This document shows positions 8,063-17,296 of a stretch of 64,000 nt of DNA, piece after piece. Numbering within the stretch: the first letter of the stretch is position 1; each line of letters starts with the position of its first letter. The notes beneath the pieces were generated by a model. That model searched no databases. It saw nothing but the letters and a program-made list of their open reading frames with translations, and was not told where the DNA came from. The stretch comes from DASRDZ01 sp035652335 (GTDB taxonomy: Bacteria > Chloroflexota > Dormibacteria > Aeolococcales > Aeolococcaceae): positions 1 through 64,000 of the forward strand of contig DASRDZ010000010.1 in the NCBI GenBank assembly GCA_035652335.1, in the 5' to 3' direction. The position numbers and the translations under genes are program-made.

Positions 8063-8715
8063 GCGGCGCCGGCCTGCAGGTGCGCGGCCTCCGCCTCGAC
8101 CGCGACGGCCGCCGGCTGCTCGACGTCGACGCCCTCGACGTCCCGGCGGGCGCCTGCACGGTGCTGGCCGGCGAGGGCGATTCCGGCAAGACGCTGCTGG
8201 CCGCCGCGCTCGGCGGGATGGCGGGCGCGACGGGCGATGTCCGCCTGGGCACGCGGCGGCTCGCCGGTCCGCCGTCGCAGCGCATCCGCGCCGGTCTCGC
8301 CGCGGTGCCCAACGACCCGACCCGGCTGCGCGGCGTCAGCGTGGTGGAGGCGCTCGCCCTGGCCGCGGCGCACAGCGCGCGCGACGGGTCCGCCGTCCGC
8401 CGCGCAGTTTCAGACGTCTTCGACCGTTTCTCACTGCTCGCCGCGCGCCGCTCGCTGCGCGCGGAACGCCTCAGCGGCGGAGAGCACCAGGCGCTGCGCA
8501 TCGCCTGCGCCTGGGTGGCGGCGCCCGACGTGCTCGTGCTGGACAGCCCCACCACCGGCCTGGCCGCCTCGGTCGTCGACGCGGTGCTCGCCCTCGCCCG
8601 CCACGAGGCAGCGCGCGGCGCCGCCGTGCTGTGGCTCGATCAGCCCGCCGCGCCGCTGCCCGCCGCGGCCACGCTGCGCATCGCCGGCGGACGCGTCAGT
8701 GCGCCACCGGGGTGA
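8059..8715 (+). CDS. LivF-like ABC ATPase with degenerate active site (locus A)
   Basis: A 218-residue ABC nucleotide-binding subunit, third gene of locus A, overlapping the fusion gene by ATGA. Walker A is GEGDSGKT (residues 38-45) and the signature LSGGEHQ (138-144) is intact. Walker B, however, reads VLVLDSPTTGL: the catalytic Glu after Asp162 is Ser163. The H-loop region reads VLWLDQPAAP, with no His. The protein therefore looks able to complete a partner's ATP site but poor at hydrolysing ATP itself. Its last 20 bp overlap the end of the convergent lipoprotein gene. LivF is assigned by position and by the LSGGE signature. Confidence 0.8.
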   Translation: MSGAGLQVRGLRLDRDGRRLLDVDALDVPAGACTVLAGEGDSGKTLLAAALGGMAGATGDVRLGTRRLAGPPSQRIRAGLAAVPNDPTRLRGVSVVEALALAAAHSARDGSAVRRAVSDVFDRFSLLAARRSLRAERLSGGEHQALRIACAWVAAPDVLVLDSPTTGLAASVVDAVLALARHEAARGAAVLWLDQPAAPLPAAATLRIAGGRVSAPPG

Positions 8716-9346
8716 CGAACGGCGTGGCGCTGGGGACGGGCGTGAGCAGCGAGTTGCCCAGGTTGCCGTCGAGAACCTTGAAGACGTAGCCGCCGGCCTT
8801 GGTCCAGGTCAGCTCGGCGTGCCGGTCGCCCTCACCGAAGAACACCGCGACGGTCGCCTGCTGCAGCCCCGTGTACCCCTGCGCGCGCAGCTGCTCGACG
8901 AGCTGCTGGCAGTACTGCTGCTGTCCCGCGTCGCCACGCTGCAGCAGGTCGCGCAGGGTGGGCAGCGACTCCGAGGCGATGATCACCGTCGCGTCGGTGA
9001 ACCTGGCGCGCGCCGCGCTGGCGAGGGTGGGGTTGGTCTCGTCGACGTAGCCGGCCTGGGTGGGGTCGGCGCGCAGGCCCACCTCCCAGTACTGCTTCAC
9101 CGCGAACAGCTGCCGCTCCATGGCGAAGGCGTCGGCGGCGGTGACCGGGTTGTTGCCGTAGCGGTGGTTGAAGCCGATCGGCGGCAGGGTGCTGAGCACG
9201 ATGGGCGTGGTCGTGGGGGCGGCGGTGGCGTGCGTCACCTGCGCCTCGTCGCAGGCGGTCAGCAGCGCGGCGACGGCGGCGGCGCAGAGCGCGGCGAGTG
9301 CGCGCCGCACTCCGCGGATGGCGCGACGATCAGTGGAAGTCGGCAA
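8696..9346 (-). CDS. Lipoprotein of unknown function next to a solute-binding protein
   Basis: A 216-residue secreted protein with an Arg-rich signal, a hydrophobic stretch and lipobox LLTAC at Cys32 (from the TTG at 9346). A Thr-rich spacer follows, then a globular region with no family I recognise (repeated Tyr/Gln-rich helices such as QQQYCQQLVEQLRAQGY). The TTG start lies 17 bp inside the end of the upstream solute-binding gene; a GTG 36 bp further in is an alternative start. Its position suggests co-expression with the binding protein and a possible accessory role for transporter A, but that is inference. Confidence 0.7.
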   Translation of the reverse strand: MPTSTDRRAIRGVRRALAALCAAAVAALLTACDEAQVTHATAAPTTTPIVLSTLPPIGFNHRYGNNPVTAADAFAMERQLFAVKQYWEVGLRADPTQAGYVDETNPTLASAARARFTDATVIIASESLPTLRDLLQRGDAGQQQYCQQLVEQLRAQGYTGLQQATVAVFFGEGDRHAELTWTKAGGYVFKVLDGNLGNSLLTPVPSATPFVTPVAH

Positions 9347-10595
9347 GGATCTGGTCGGCGGTGGGCAGGGTGGCCGACAGCGTCTCGTCCTTCACCGGCG
9401 CGAACACCATGTCGTGGATGCGCGCGATGTAGAGGTCGTCGTCGGACACGCCCTCGTGGTTGTCGGGGTTGAAGCCGCGCGTGTCGCCGTTGGCGCTGCG
9501 CACGCTCACCTTGGTCATCAGCGGCAGCAGCGCGCTCGACGGCTGCGTGCTGCCCAGCTTCTGCGCGGCCGCCGCGACGAGGTTGACGGCGTCGTAGGGG
9601 AAGATCTCGAAGTCGGCGGGCTGGCGGATCTCCTGCCCCTCGCGGTTCTTGACGCCCGCGTCGGTGGGACCCCCCTCGGCGGCGGCGAGGCGGTGCTCGA
9701 ACTGGCCGAAGCTCGACTCGTCGTCCTCGCTGGTCATCCGCGAGTCGACGAAGTCGACGCCGTCGCTGGCGTCCGGACCGGCGATGGCGCGCACCGCGGG
9801 GCTCTCGCCCGCGGGGCCGGTGAAGATGGGCAGCACCGGGTCGGCGGCGTGCGCGGCGACGATGACGTGGGCGACGAAGGTGTCGTTGCCGTCGACGATC
9901 AGCGAGTCGGCGTGGGCGTCGATCAGCGCCCGCACCTGGGCGTCGACCGCGGGCGCGTTCTGGGCCACCTCCTGCGAGCCCACGGGCTTGGCGCCCGCGG
10001 TGGGCAGGGCCTGCTGCAGCTGCGCTGCGCCGTCGCGTCCGTTGTCGCTGTCGTCGTGGATGATCCCGGGCGCCTTCGAGGACTTGGCCACGTAGGCGCT
10101 GAGCACCGAGGCCGCGGCGTCGTTGGGGATGCCGATGCGGAAGAGGCTGGGATGCGCCTTGGGGTCGACGGTCTGCGTGCTGCCGTTGGCGATGACGATC
10201 TGGGGCACGTGTGCCGCGTCGCTGGCCGTGGCCGCGGCGGCGGCCTGGTAGCCGTCGCCGATGATGGCGAAGGCGCCGTCGTGGATGGCGCTCTGCACCG
10301 CGGAGAGGGTGCGCTGGGGGTCGAGCCCGTCGTCGTAGGTGCGCAGGGCGACGTGGTGCTTGATGCCGCCGATGCTCACGCCGCCGGCGGCGTTGATCTC
10401 GCGCATGGCCAGGTCGGTGCCGCGCTGCAGCACCTGGGCGACGTAGGGGTCGGCCGTGGTCGGCGCGACGATGGCGATGAGCAGCGGAGCGTTGGGGTTG
10501 CTGGTGCTGCTGCTCGTGCCGTTGCCGCCACACGCGGTCAGTGCCACGGCGGCGACGGCCGCGGGGGCCAGGGCGCGGGGGACGATGGCGGGCAC
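9330..10595 (-). CDS. LIV-type solute-binding lipoprotein (locus A)
   Basis: A 421-residue periplasmic-binding-fold type I protein (Peripla_BP_6, LivJ/LivK-like) that would deliver substrate to the locus A permease. The lipobox is LTAC with Cys22, then a Ser/Thr/Asn linker. The mature part starts PLLIAIVAPTTADPYVAQ and contains AMREINAAGGV and FAIIGDGYQAAAAA, all typical of the family. The GTG at 10595 has GAGGA about 9 nt upstream. The gene is transcribed towards the transporter genes, so expression is not operonic with them. A candidate -10 (TAGAAT on the minus strand) lies at 10657-10662. Confidence 0.88.
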   Translation of the reverse strand: MPAIVPRALAPAAVAAVALTACGGNGTSSSTSNPNAPLLIAIVAPTTADPYVAQVLQRGTDLAMREINAAGGVSIGGIKHHVALRTYDDGLDPQRTLSAVQSAIHDGAFAIIGDGYQAAAAATASDAAHVPQIVIANGSTQTVDPKAHPSLFRIGIPNDAAASVLSAYVAKSSKAPGIIHDDSDNGRDGAAQLQQALPTAGAKPVGSQEVAQNAPAVDAQVRALIDAHADSLIVDGNDTFVAHVIVAAHAADPVLPIFTGPAGESPAVRAIAGPDASDGVDFVDSRMTSEDDESSFGQFEHRLAAAEGGPTDAGVKNREGQEIRQPADFEIFPYDAVNLVAAAAQKLGSTQPSSALLPLMTKVSVRSANGDTRGFNPDNHEGVSDDDLYIARIHDMVFAPVKDETLSATLPTADQILADFH

Positions 10596-10656
10596 GGGAC
10601 GGGTCCTCGTGTGGAGACCGCAGGCGGTCTGCGGGGGACACCCGGGAGCGGCGCGC

Positions 10657-10662
10657 ATTCTA
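10657..10662 (-). promoter_or_regulatory. Candidate -10 box upstream of the locus A binding protein
   Basis: The minus strand reads TAGAAT about 60 nt before the GTG start. No convincing -35 is found at 17-18 nt. The rest of the 211-bp gap up to 10806 shows nothing else I can support. Confidence 0.35.
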
Positions 10663-10806
10663 CGCAGGCCACCCAGGGTGGAGCGGCTGCCCATCTCAGA
10701 GACGCCGGCGCGGCTGCGGCTATTGCGGTTCGTGCGCGGGCGCCCAGATCCGGCCCTCCAGCAGGTCGAGTGCATGTGGCCTCCGGGCGCGACCCGGCGC
10801 GGTGGC

Positions 10807-12783
10807 TCAGCGCTCGGGCAGGTTCTCGATGCGGATCGGCTCGACGGGGCCCGCGGGGTCGAAGCCGAAGATGCGCGAGTAGAACCAGAGCTCCCCGTCC
10901 TGGGCGGTGACGATGCTCTCCGCCTTGCGGAAGCCGTGGTCCTCGCCCTCGAAGGTGACCAGGGCGCAGGGAAGGCCCTTGGCGTGCACCGCCTCGAACA
11001 TCGCCTCGGCCTGCTCGGGCGGGACGACACGGTCGTCGAGACCCTGGAAGAGGGCGATGGGGCGGGAGAGGCGGTCGGTGTGGTGGATGGGGGAGCGCTC
11101 GCGGTAGAGGTCGAGGCGCTGCGGGTAGGGACCGACCAGGCGGTCCAGATAGCGCGACTCGAACTTGTGGGTGTCGCGGGCGAGGAGCTCCAGGTCGGCA
11201 ACGCCGAAGAAGCTGGTGCCGGCGGCGAAGCTGTCGCGGAAGGTGAGCACCGCCAGCGTCGTGTACCCGCCCGCGCTACCGCCGTCGATGGCCAGGCGCG
11301 CACCGTCGACGCGCCCCTGGCGCACCAGGTGCAGCGCGCCGTTGACGCAGTCCTCGACGTCGACGATCCCCCAGGCGCCGTCGAGGCGCTGCCGGTACTC
11401 CCGCCCGTAGCCGCTGCTGCCGCCATAGTTGACGTCGAGGACGGCGAAACCGCGCGTCGTCCAGTACTGGGTGTCGAGGGAGAGCATCGCGGGTGTGTGG
11501 GCGGTGGGCCCGCCGTGGGTGCGGACCAGCAGCGGGGGCAGCTCCCCCTCGGGGATGCTGTGCTCCGGGTTGCGCGGCGGGTAGAAGAAGGCGTAGGCGG
11601 TGCGCCCCTTCTCGGTGGGGAACTCCAGCACCTCGGGCTCCGAGATGTAGGCGCTGTCGATCGCCACCGACGCGCTGCTGCGGATCACCTCGTGCTCCCC
11701 GGTCGCCGTGTCGACGTCGACCAGCGCCAGCAGGGTGGCCGGCGAGGCGGCGGCGACGTACGCGTGCCCGTTCCGCACCGCGATCGACGGTGAGATGTGG
11801 CTGAATGGCACGGGCACGGGCGTCAGCGTGCGCGCGACCGTGTCGACGACGCCGAGGCGCGACATGCCCTCCACCACGTACGTCGCCACGATGCGCGCGG
11901 GCCCGTCGAAGGCGTAGTGGGACATGCGGAACTGCCACGACGGGCCGGCGAACTCGGCGCGCTCGGCGGTCAGCGCCTCAACGCCCGAGCCCGGCGTCCA
12001 GCGGTGGATGTTCCACCACCCGGTGCGGTCGGACACGAAGTGCAGCACGCCGTCGGGAGACCACTGCGGCTCGAGGACGGACTCGCCGTCGCCGCCGGCG
12101 ACCAGCCGCACGTTCGACGGCGTGCCGGCGCCGTCCAGGTCGGCGACCCACAGCTCGGTGACGTCCCACGGCATGTGCGGATGGTTCCAGCTCAGCCAGC
12201 ACAGCTGCGAGCCGTCCGGCGACAGCCGTGGCGCCGCATAGAAGTCCGCGCCCTGCGCCAGCACGGTCTGCTCGCCCGGAGCAGACGCGGGCAGCGCGAC
12301 GATGGTGTTGACCGCCTCGGCGGGCCGGTCGTCCGCACCCGCAGTCCGGGACACGGCGAGATGCTCGTGGTCCTCGCGCACCGCGACGATGCGATCGCGA
12401 CGCGGGTCGTACACGAAGTCCGCGTACCGCAGCGATCCCTCACGGGTGATGGCGCGCGGTGTGCCACCGCGGTCGAGCCGGTAGAGACGGCCGTCGGCGA
12501 CGTTGCTGTACCACACGACTCCGTCGCGCACGGTCACCGCGCCGCCGCCGTATTCGTGCACCCGCGTGCGCACGTTGTGGGGTGCGCCGGTGACGTCGGC
12601 GACGTGGCCGGACGCGTCGCGGCGAACGAGCACGTAGCGCCCCTGGTCGGTGGGGCGAAGCTCCATCCAGTTGAGGTCGTCGCCGTCGACGGCGGCGCCG
12701 CCGATGCCGATGCTCTTCTCGGCGAGCATGTGCGCGCCGATGGGGGAGCGCCAGGAGCCGCAGGGAGACGGGGTGGGGGGCAT
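10807..12783 (-). CDS. S9 family (prolyl oligopeptidase-like) serine peptidase
   Basis: A 658-residue S9-type peptidase with an N-terminal beta-propeller built of WD-like strands and a C-terminal alpha/beta hydrolase domain. The nucleophile is Ser503 in DGGSAGGYTT; the acid is in QGLDDRVVPP and the base His in EDHGFRKAES, in the normal order. It should cleave short peptides after proline or related residues. No signal peptide is seen, so it is probably cytoplasmic. The ATG at 12783 is chosen; a GTG 18 bp upstream (12801) is in frame and lies in the short divergent promoter region shared with the YbaK gene. Confidence 0.9.
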   Translation of the reverse strand: MPPTPSPCGSWRSPIGAHMLAEKSIGIGGAAVDGDDLNWMELRPTDQGRYVLVRRDASGHVADVTGAPHNVRTRVHEYGGGAVTVRDGVVWYSNVADGRLYRLDRGGTPRAITREGSLRYADFVYDPRRDRIVAVREDHEHLAVSRTAGADDRPAEAVNTIVALPASAPGEQTVLAQGADFYAAPRLSPDGSQLCWLSWNHPHMPWDVTELWVADLDGAGTPSNVRLVAGGDGESVLEPQWSPDGVLHFVSDRTGWWNIHRWTPGSGVEALTAERAEFAGPSWQFRMSHYAFDGPARIVATYVVEGMSRLGVVDTVARTLTPVPVPFSHISPSIAVRNGHAYVAAASPATLLALVDVDTATGEHEVIRSSASVAIDSAYISEPEVLEFPTEKGRTAYAFFYPPRNPEHSIPEGELPPLLVRTHGGPTAHTPAMLSLDTQYWTTRGFAVLDVNYGGSSGYGREYRQRLDGAWGIVDVEDCVNGALHLVRQGRVDGARLAIDGGSAGGYTTLAVLTFRDSFAAGTSFFGVADLELLARDTHKFESRYLDRLVGPYPQRLDLYRERSPIHHTDRLSRPIALFQGLDDRVVPPEQAEAMFEAVHAKGLPCALVTFEGEDHGFRKAESIVTAQDGELWFYSRIFGFDPAGPVEPIRIENLPER

Positions 12784-12806
12784 GGCCCGCCATGATGGCA
12801 CGCGGC

Positions 12807-12812
12807 TATGAT
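12807..12812 (+). promoter_or_regulatory. -10 box TATGAT for a leaderless YbaK transcript
   Basis: TATGAT is followed by 9 nt and then the ATG at 12822. There is no Shine-Dalgarno, and the -35 region is weak. Same spacing as several other promoters in the window. Confidence 0.55.
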
Positions 12813-12821
12813 CGGCCGGTC

Positions 12822-13340
12822 ATGACCAGCCCGGCCGAGGCGCCCGACGACGCCGCCCTGGAGGCGTCGGTGCGCGCGGTGCTCGACGCCACCGGCATCG
12901 CCTACGAGTGGATGCCGTGCGACCCCGACTTCGCCGACACCGCCGCCTTCTGCGAGCGCTACGGCATCTCACCCGGCATCTCGGCCAACACCATCGTCGT
13001 GGCCTCGCGGCGCGGCCCCGAGGTCCACTGCGCCTGCGTCGTCCTGGCCACCACGCGACTCGACGTCAACAACACGGTGCGCCGCCTGATGGGCGTCCCC
13101 AAGGCCTCCTTCGCCGGCGCCGAGGAGACCGTCCGGCTCACCGGCATGCGCATCGGCGGCGTGACCCCGTGGGGCCTGCCCGCCGGCCTGCCGCTCTACG
13201 TCGACGCCGCGGTGCTGCAGCAGGACGAGGTGATCACCGGAGCGGGGAGCCGCAACGCCAAGGTGCGCACCTCCCCGCAGGCGCTCCTGCGACTTCCCGA
13301 CGCGCAGGTGGTCGAGGGACTGGCGGCCCCGCGCGCATGA
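12822..13340 (+). CDS. YbaK/ProX-type aminoacyl-tRNA deacylase
   Basis: A 172-residue protein of the YbaK/prolyl-tRNA-editing fold, which hydrolyses mischarged aminoacyl-tRNA (Cys- or Ala-tRNA-Pro in characterised members). Visible hallmarks are ANTIVVASRRG, the lysine segment MGVPKASFA, the IGGVTPWGLP loop and the C-terminal GAGSRNAKVRTSP. The ATG at 12822 follows a TATGAT box by 9 nt; a longer reading of the frame would start inside that promoter. The stop overlaps the glucosidase start (ATGA), an unexpected pairing of a translation-quality gene with a glycosidase. Confidence 0.87.
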   Translation: MTSPAEAPDDAALEASVRAVLDATGIAYEWMPCDPDFADTAAFCERYGISPGISANTIVVASRRGPEVHCACVVLATTRLDVNNTVRRLMGVPKASFAGAEETVRLTGMRIGGVTPWGLPAGLPLYVDAAVLQQDEVITGAGSRNAKVRTSPQALLRLPDAQVVEGLAAPRA

Positions 13341-15925
13341 GCGACGCCGAGCGCCGGCGCCTCGGTGCGGCCGACGAAGGCGGGGAGGCCTGGCGGCGCT
13401 GGGGCCCGTACCTCGCCGAGCGGGCCTGGGGAACGGTGCGCGAGGACTACAGCGCCGGCGGCACCGCGTGGGACTCGTTCCCCCACGACCACGCGCGCTC
13501 GCGCGCCTACCGCTGGAGTGAGGACGGGCTGGGCGGCATCTGCGACGAGGACCAGGTCCTCTGCCTCGCCTTCGCCTTCTGGAACGGTCGCGACGCCATC
13601 CTCAAGGAGCGCATCTTCGGTCTCACCGGTGGGGAGGGCAACCACGGCGAGGACGCCAAGGAGTACTGGTGGTACCTGGACAGCACGCCGACGCACTCGT
13701 GGATGCGCTGGCGCTACGTCTACGCGCAGGCCGCCTTTCCCTACGACGCACTGGTCGGCGTCAACCGCTCGCGGACACGCGCCGATCCGGAGTACGAGCT
13801 CCTCGACACCGGAGTCCTCGACGACGGCTACTGGGACATCGTCGCCGAGTACGCCAAGGCGTCGCCGGAGGACGTCTGCATCCGCCTGATGGTGCGCAAC
13901 GCGGGCACGGTGCGCGACACGCTGCACGTGCTGCCCACGCTGTGGTACCGCAACCAGTGGTCGTGGCACCCCGGTGCACAGCGCCCCCGCATCCAGACCG
14001 ATGCGGCGCGCATGGTGGCGCAGGACGCCGCGCTGGGCCGCCGCGTGCTGAGCACCGCGCCGCAGCCGTCGCGGGTCCTCGCCTGCGAGAACGAGACCAA
14101 CGCCGCGCGGCTGTGGGGGAGCACGGGCACGCCGCACCCCAAGGACGCCATCAACGACTGCGTCGTCCACGGCGTTCCCTCGGTGGCGCCGGACGGCTGC
14201 GGCAGCAAGGCCGCGTTCCACCACGTCCTCACCCTCGACCCGGGCCACTCCGCCGAGATCCGGCTGCGCCTGTCCGAAACCGACGGGGACCTCGCCGCGG
14301 ACTTCGACGCCACCATGCAGGCACGCCGTGAGGAGTGCGCCGAGTTCCAGGCCTCGCTGCAGCCCGCCGGCGCCAGCGACGACGAGGCGCTGGTGATGCG
14401 GCAGGCGCACGCCGGCATGCTCTGGTGCAAGCAGTACTACCACTACAACGTCGCCCGCTGGCTGGACGGCGACCCCGGCCAGCCCGAGCCGCCGCAGCAG
14501 CGCCAGAGCGGGCGCAACAGCCGCTGGCGCCACCTCGACGCGCGGGACGTCATCTCCATGCCCGACGCCTGGGAGTACCCCTGGTTCGCCGCCTGGGACC
14601 TGGCCTTCCACTGCGTGGTGCTGGCGCGGCTCGATCCCGCCTTCGCCAAGAACCAGCTCATCACCCTCTGCCGCGAGTGGTACATGCACCCCAACGGCCA
14701 GCTCCCGGCCTACGAGTGGGCCTTCGACGACGTCAACCCCCCGGTGCACGCCTGGGCCGCGCTGCGCGTGTTCGAGATCGACCGCGACTACGAGTTCCTC
14801 GAGCGCGTCTTCCACAAGCTGCTGATCAACTTCACCTGGTGGGTCAACCGCAAGGACCCGGACGGCAGCAACGTGTTCGAGGGCGGCTTCCTCGGGCTCG
14901 ACAACGTCGGCCCCTTCGACCGCTCCCGCCTCCCCCAGGGCGGCGGCCACCTCGACCAGGCCGACGCCACCGCCTGGATGGCCATGTACTGCCTCAACAT
15001 GCTCGAGGTGGCGATGGTGCTCGCCAACCACGACATCACCTACGAGGACGTCGCCACCAAGTTCTTCGAGCACTTCGTGCGCATCGCCGACGCGATCAAC
15101 CGCCGCGGGCTGTGGGACGAGCAGGACGGGTTCTACTACGACGTCCTGCACCGTCCGGACGGCACCACGCTGCCGGTGCGCGCGCGGTCCATGGTCGGCC
15201 TCATCCCCCTGTGCGCGACGACGACGATCGGCCACGACACGCTGCTGCGGCTGCCCGCCTTCGCCGAGCGCCTGCGCTGGTTCATCGCCAACCAGCCGGG
15301 TGGCGCCGACGCCGTGTCGCTGTCGCGCGTCGGCGAGCGCGAGTCACGGCTGCTCAGCATCGTCAGCCCCGACCGGCTGCGCCGCCTGCTGTCGCGCATG
15401 CTCGACGAGGAGGAGTTCCTCTCGCCGTACGGCCTGCGCGCGCTCTCCCGCTTCCATCGCGAGCACCCGCTGGAGATGCGGGTCGACGGCGAGGTCCTCC
15501 GCCTCGACTACGAGCCGGGCGAGTCCACCAGCGGTCTCTTCGGTGGCAACTCCAACTGGCGCGGGCCGATCTGGTTCCCGGTCAACTTCCTGCTGGTCGA
15601 GGCGCTGCGCCGGTACCACGCCTTCCTGCAGGACGGCTTCACCGTCGAGCACCCCGCGGGATCGGGGCGGCAGCGCACCCTCGCCCAGGTCGCCGACGAC
15701 GTCAGCGACCGCCTCGTCGGCATCTTCCGGCGCGGCGCCGACGGGCGCCGTCCCGTCTTCGGCGGCGCGGACAGGTTCCAGGAGGACCCGGCCTTCCGCG
15801 ACTGCATCCTCTTCTACGAGTATTTCCACGGCGACACCGGCATGGGCCTGGGCGCGTCGCACCAGACGGGCTGGACCGGCCTGGTCGCCGAGCTGCTGCT
15901 GCGACGCGAGACATCACCACAGTGA
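13337..15925 (+). CDS. GH63/MGH-type glucosidase
   Basis: An 862-residue glycoside hydrolase with an (alpha/alpha)6 barrel of the GH63-like type (mannosylglycerate hydrolase / alpha-glucosidase relatives), matching the usual length of bacterial members. Characteristic segments are FAAWDLAFHCVVLARLDP, SNVFEGGFLGLDNVGPFD, GGNSNWRGPIWFPVNFLL and the C-terminal EYFHGDTGMGLGASHQTGWT. No signal peptide is seen, so it should act in the cytosol on glucosides, possibly trehalose-, glucosylglycerate- or mannosylglycerate-like osmolytes. It is coupled to the YbaK gene by ATGA and followed after 9 bp by a flavoprotein gene. The true substrate cannot be read from the sequence. Confidence 0.85.
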   Translation: MSDAERRRLGAADEGGEAWRRWGPYLAERAWGTVREDYSAGGTAWDSFPHDHARSRAYRWSEDGLGGICDEDQVLCLAFAFWNGRDAILKERIFGLTGGEGNHGEDAKEYWWYLDSTPTHSWMRWRYVYAQAAFPYDALVGVNRSRTRADPEYELLDTGVLDDGYWDIVAEYAKASPEDVCIRLMVRNAGTVRDTLHVLPTLWYRNQWSWHPGAQRPRIQTDAARMVAQDAALGRRVLSTAPQPSRVLACENETNAARLWGSTGTPHPKDAINDCVVHGVPSVAPDGCGSKAAFHHVLTLDPGHSAEIRLRLSETDGDLAADFDATMQARREECAEFQASLQPAGASDDEALVMRQAHAGMLWCKQYYHYNVARWLDGDPGQPEPPQQRQSGRNSRWRHLDARDVISMPDAWEYPWFAAWDLAFHCVVLARLDPAFAKNQLITLCREWYMHPNGQLPAYEWAFDDVNPPVHAWAALRVFEIDRDYEFLERVFHKLLINFTWWVNRKDPDGSNVFEGGFLGLDNVGPFDRSRLPQGGGHLDQADATAWMAMYCLNMLEVAMVLANHDITYEDVATKFFEHFVRIADAINRRGLWDEQDGFYYDVLHRPDGTTLPVRARSMVGLIPLCATTTIGHDTLLRLPAFAERLRWFIANQPGGADAVSLSRVGERESRLLSIVSPDRLRRLLSRMLDEEEFLSPYGLRALSRFHREHPLEMRVDGEVLRLDYEPGESTSGLFGGNSNWRGPIWFPVNFLLVEALRRYHAFLQDGFTVEHPAGSGRQRTLAQVADDVSDRLVGIFRRGADGRRPVFGGADRFQEDPAFRDCILFYEYFHGDTGMGLGASHQTGWTGLVAELLLRRETSPQ

Positions 15926-15934
15926 GGGCAGGAC

Positions 15935-17296
15935 ATGGCTGAGCACGCCGACCTCGTCGTCATCGGCATGGGACCTGGTGGGGAGGAGGTGGCCGGAGCC
16001 TGCGCCGAGGCGGGGCTCGACGTCGTCGGCGTCGACAACCGCCTGGTCGGCGGCGAGTGCCCCTACTGGGGCTGCGTCCCCACCAAGATGATGACGCGCG
16101 CCACCGACTCGCTGGCGGAGGCGCGGCGCGTGCCGCAGCTCGCCGGCAGCAGCACGGTGCAGCCCGACTGGTCGCCGGTGGCGCGGCGCATCCGCGAGGA
16201 GGCGACCGACGGCTGGGACGACCGCGTCGCCGTGGAGCGCTTCGAGAAGAAGGGAGGCCGCTTCGTGCGCGGCACCGGGCGCCTGGTCGGGCCGCGCCGC
16301 GTCGCCGTCGACGGCCGGGAGTTCGAGGCGTCGCGCGGCGTGGTGATCAACACCGGGACCTCGCCGGCCATCCCGCCCATCCCCGGCCTGCAGGGCACGC
16401 CGTACTGGACCAACCACGAGGCCGTCGAGACCGAGCGCGTGCCCGAGTCGATGGTGGTGCTCGGGGGCGGCGCCATCGGCGTCGAGCTGTCGCAGGTCTT
16501 CGCCCGCTTCGGCGCGCGGGTGACCGTCGTCGAGGGGATGGAGCGGCTCATCTCCATGGAGGAGCCGGAGGCGGGTGACATCCTCGCCGAGGTGTTCGGA
16601 CGCGAGGGCATCGCCGTGCGCACCGGGGTCAAGGCGGTTTCTGTCGAGCATGGCAGCAACGGGTTCACCGTGGCCCTGGATCGCGGCGAGCCGGCGCGCG
16701 GCGAGGTGCTGCTGGTGGCGGCGGGACGCCGCGCCAACCTGCGCGACATCGGCCTCGACACCGTCGGCCTCGACCCCGAGGCGCGCACCGTCACCGTCGA
16801 CGGCCGGATGCGCGCCGGCGACGGCCTCTGGGCGGTCGGCGACTGCACCGGGCACGGCGCCTTCACCCACGTCTCGATGTACCAGGCGCGCATCGCCGCC
16901 AACGACATCCTCGGCCGCCAGGGCAGCGAGGCGTCGTACCACGCGCTGCCGCGGGTGACCTTCACCGACCCCGAGGTGGGGGCGGCCGGCCTCACCGAGA
17001 AGCAGGCGCGCGAGCAGGGGATCGACGTGCGCACCGCCTCGGCGCCGATGGGCGTGTCGGCGCGCGGCTGGATCCACGGCCCCGGCAACGACGGCGTGAT
17101 CAAGCTGGTCGCCGACGCAGGGCGGGGCGTCCTGGTCGGCGCCACCGCCATGGGCCCGGCCGGCGGCGAGGTGCTCGGCTTCCTCTCCCTGGCGGTGCAC
17201 GCGCGCATCCCGGTTCCGGTCATGCGCGACATGATCTACGCCTACCCGACGCTGCACCGCGGCATCGAGCCGGTGCTCGGGGAGCTGGGCCTGTGA
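15935..17296 (+). CDS. FAD-dependent pyridine nucleotide-disulfide oxidoreductase
   Basis: A 453-residue flavoprotein of the dihydrolipoamide dehydrogenase/mercuric reductase group. FAD-binding LVVIGMGPGGEEVA is at the N-terminus. The redox pair is Cys42/Cys47 in GGECPYWGCVPTK, with the NAD(P) motif VVLGGGAIGVELSQ and WAVGDCTGHG for FAD. At the C-terminal interface the family normally has HAHPTxxE with the catalytic His-Glu; here it reads YAYPTLHR, so the Lpd-type proton relay is missing. It is more likely a general disulfide or quinone reductase than the E3 of a 2-oxoacid complex. The ATG has GAGGGCAGG just upstream. Its stop overlaps the carbonic anhydrase GTG. Confidence 0.85.
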   Translation: MAEHADLVVIGMGPGGEEVAGACAEAGLDVVGVDNRLVGGECPYWGCVPTKMMTRATDSLAEARRVPQLAGSSTVQPDWSPVARRIREEATDGWDDRVAVERFEKKGGRFVRGTGRLVGPRRVAVDGREFEASRGVVINTGTSPAIPPIPGLQGTPYWTNHEAVETERVPESMVVLGGGAIGVELSQVFARFGARVTVVEGMERLISMEEPEAGDILAEVFGREGIAVRTGVKAVSVEHGSNGFTVALDRGEPARGEVLLVAAGRRANLRDIGLDTVGLDPEARTVTVDGRMRAGDGLWAVGDCTGHGAFTHVSMYQARIAANDILGRQGSEASYHALPRVTFTDPEVGAAGLTEKQAREQGIDVRTASAPMGVSARGWIHGPGNDGVIKLVADAGRGVLVGATAMGPAGGEVLGFLSLAVHARIPVPVMRDMIYAYPTLHRGIEPVLGELGL

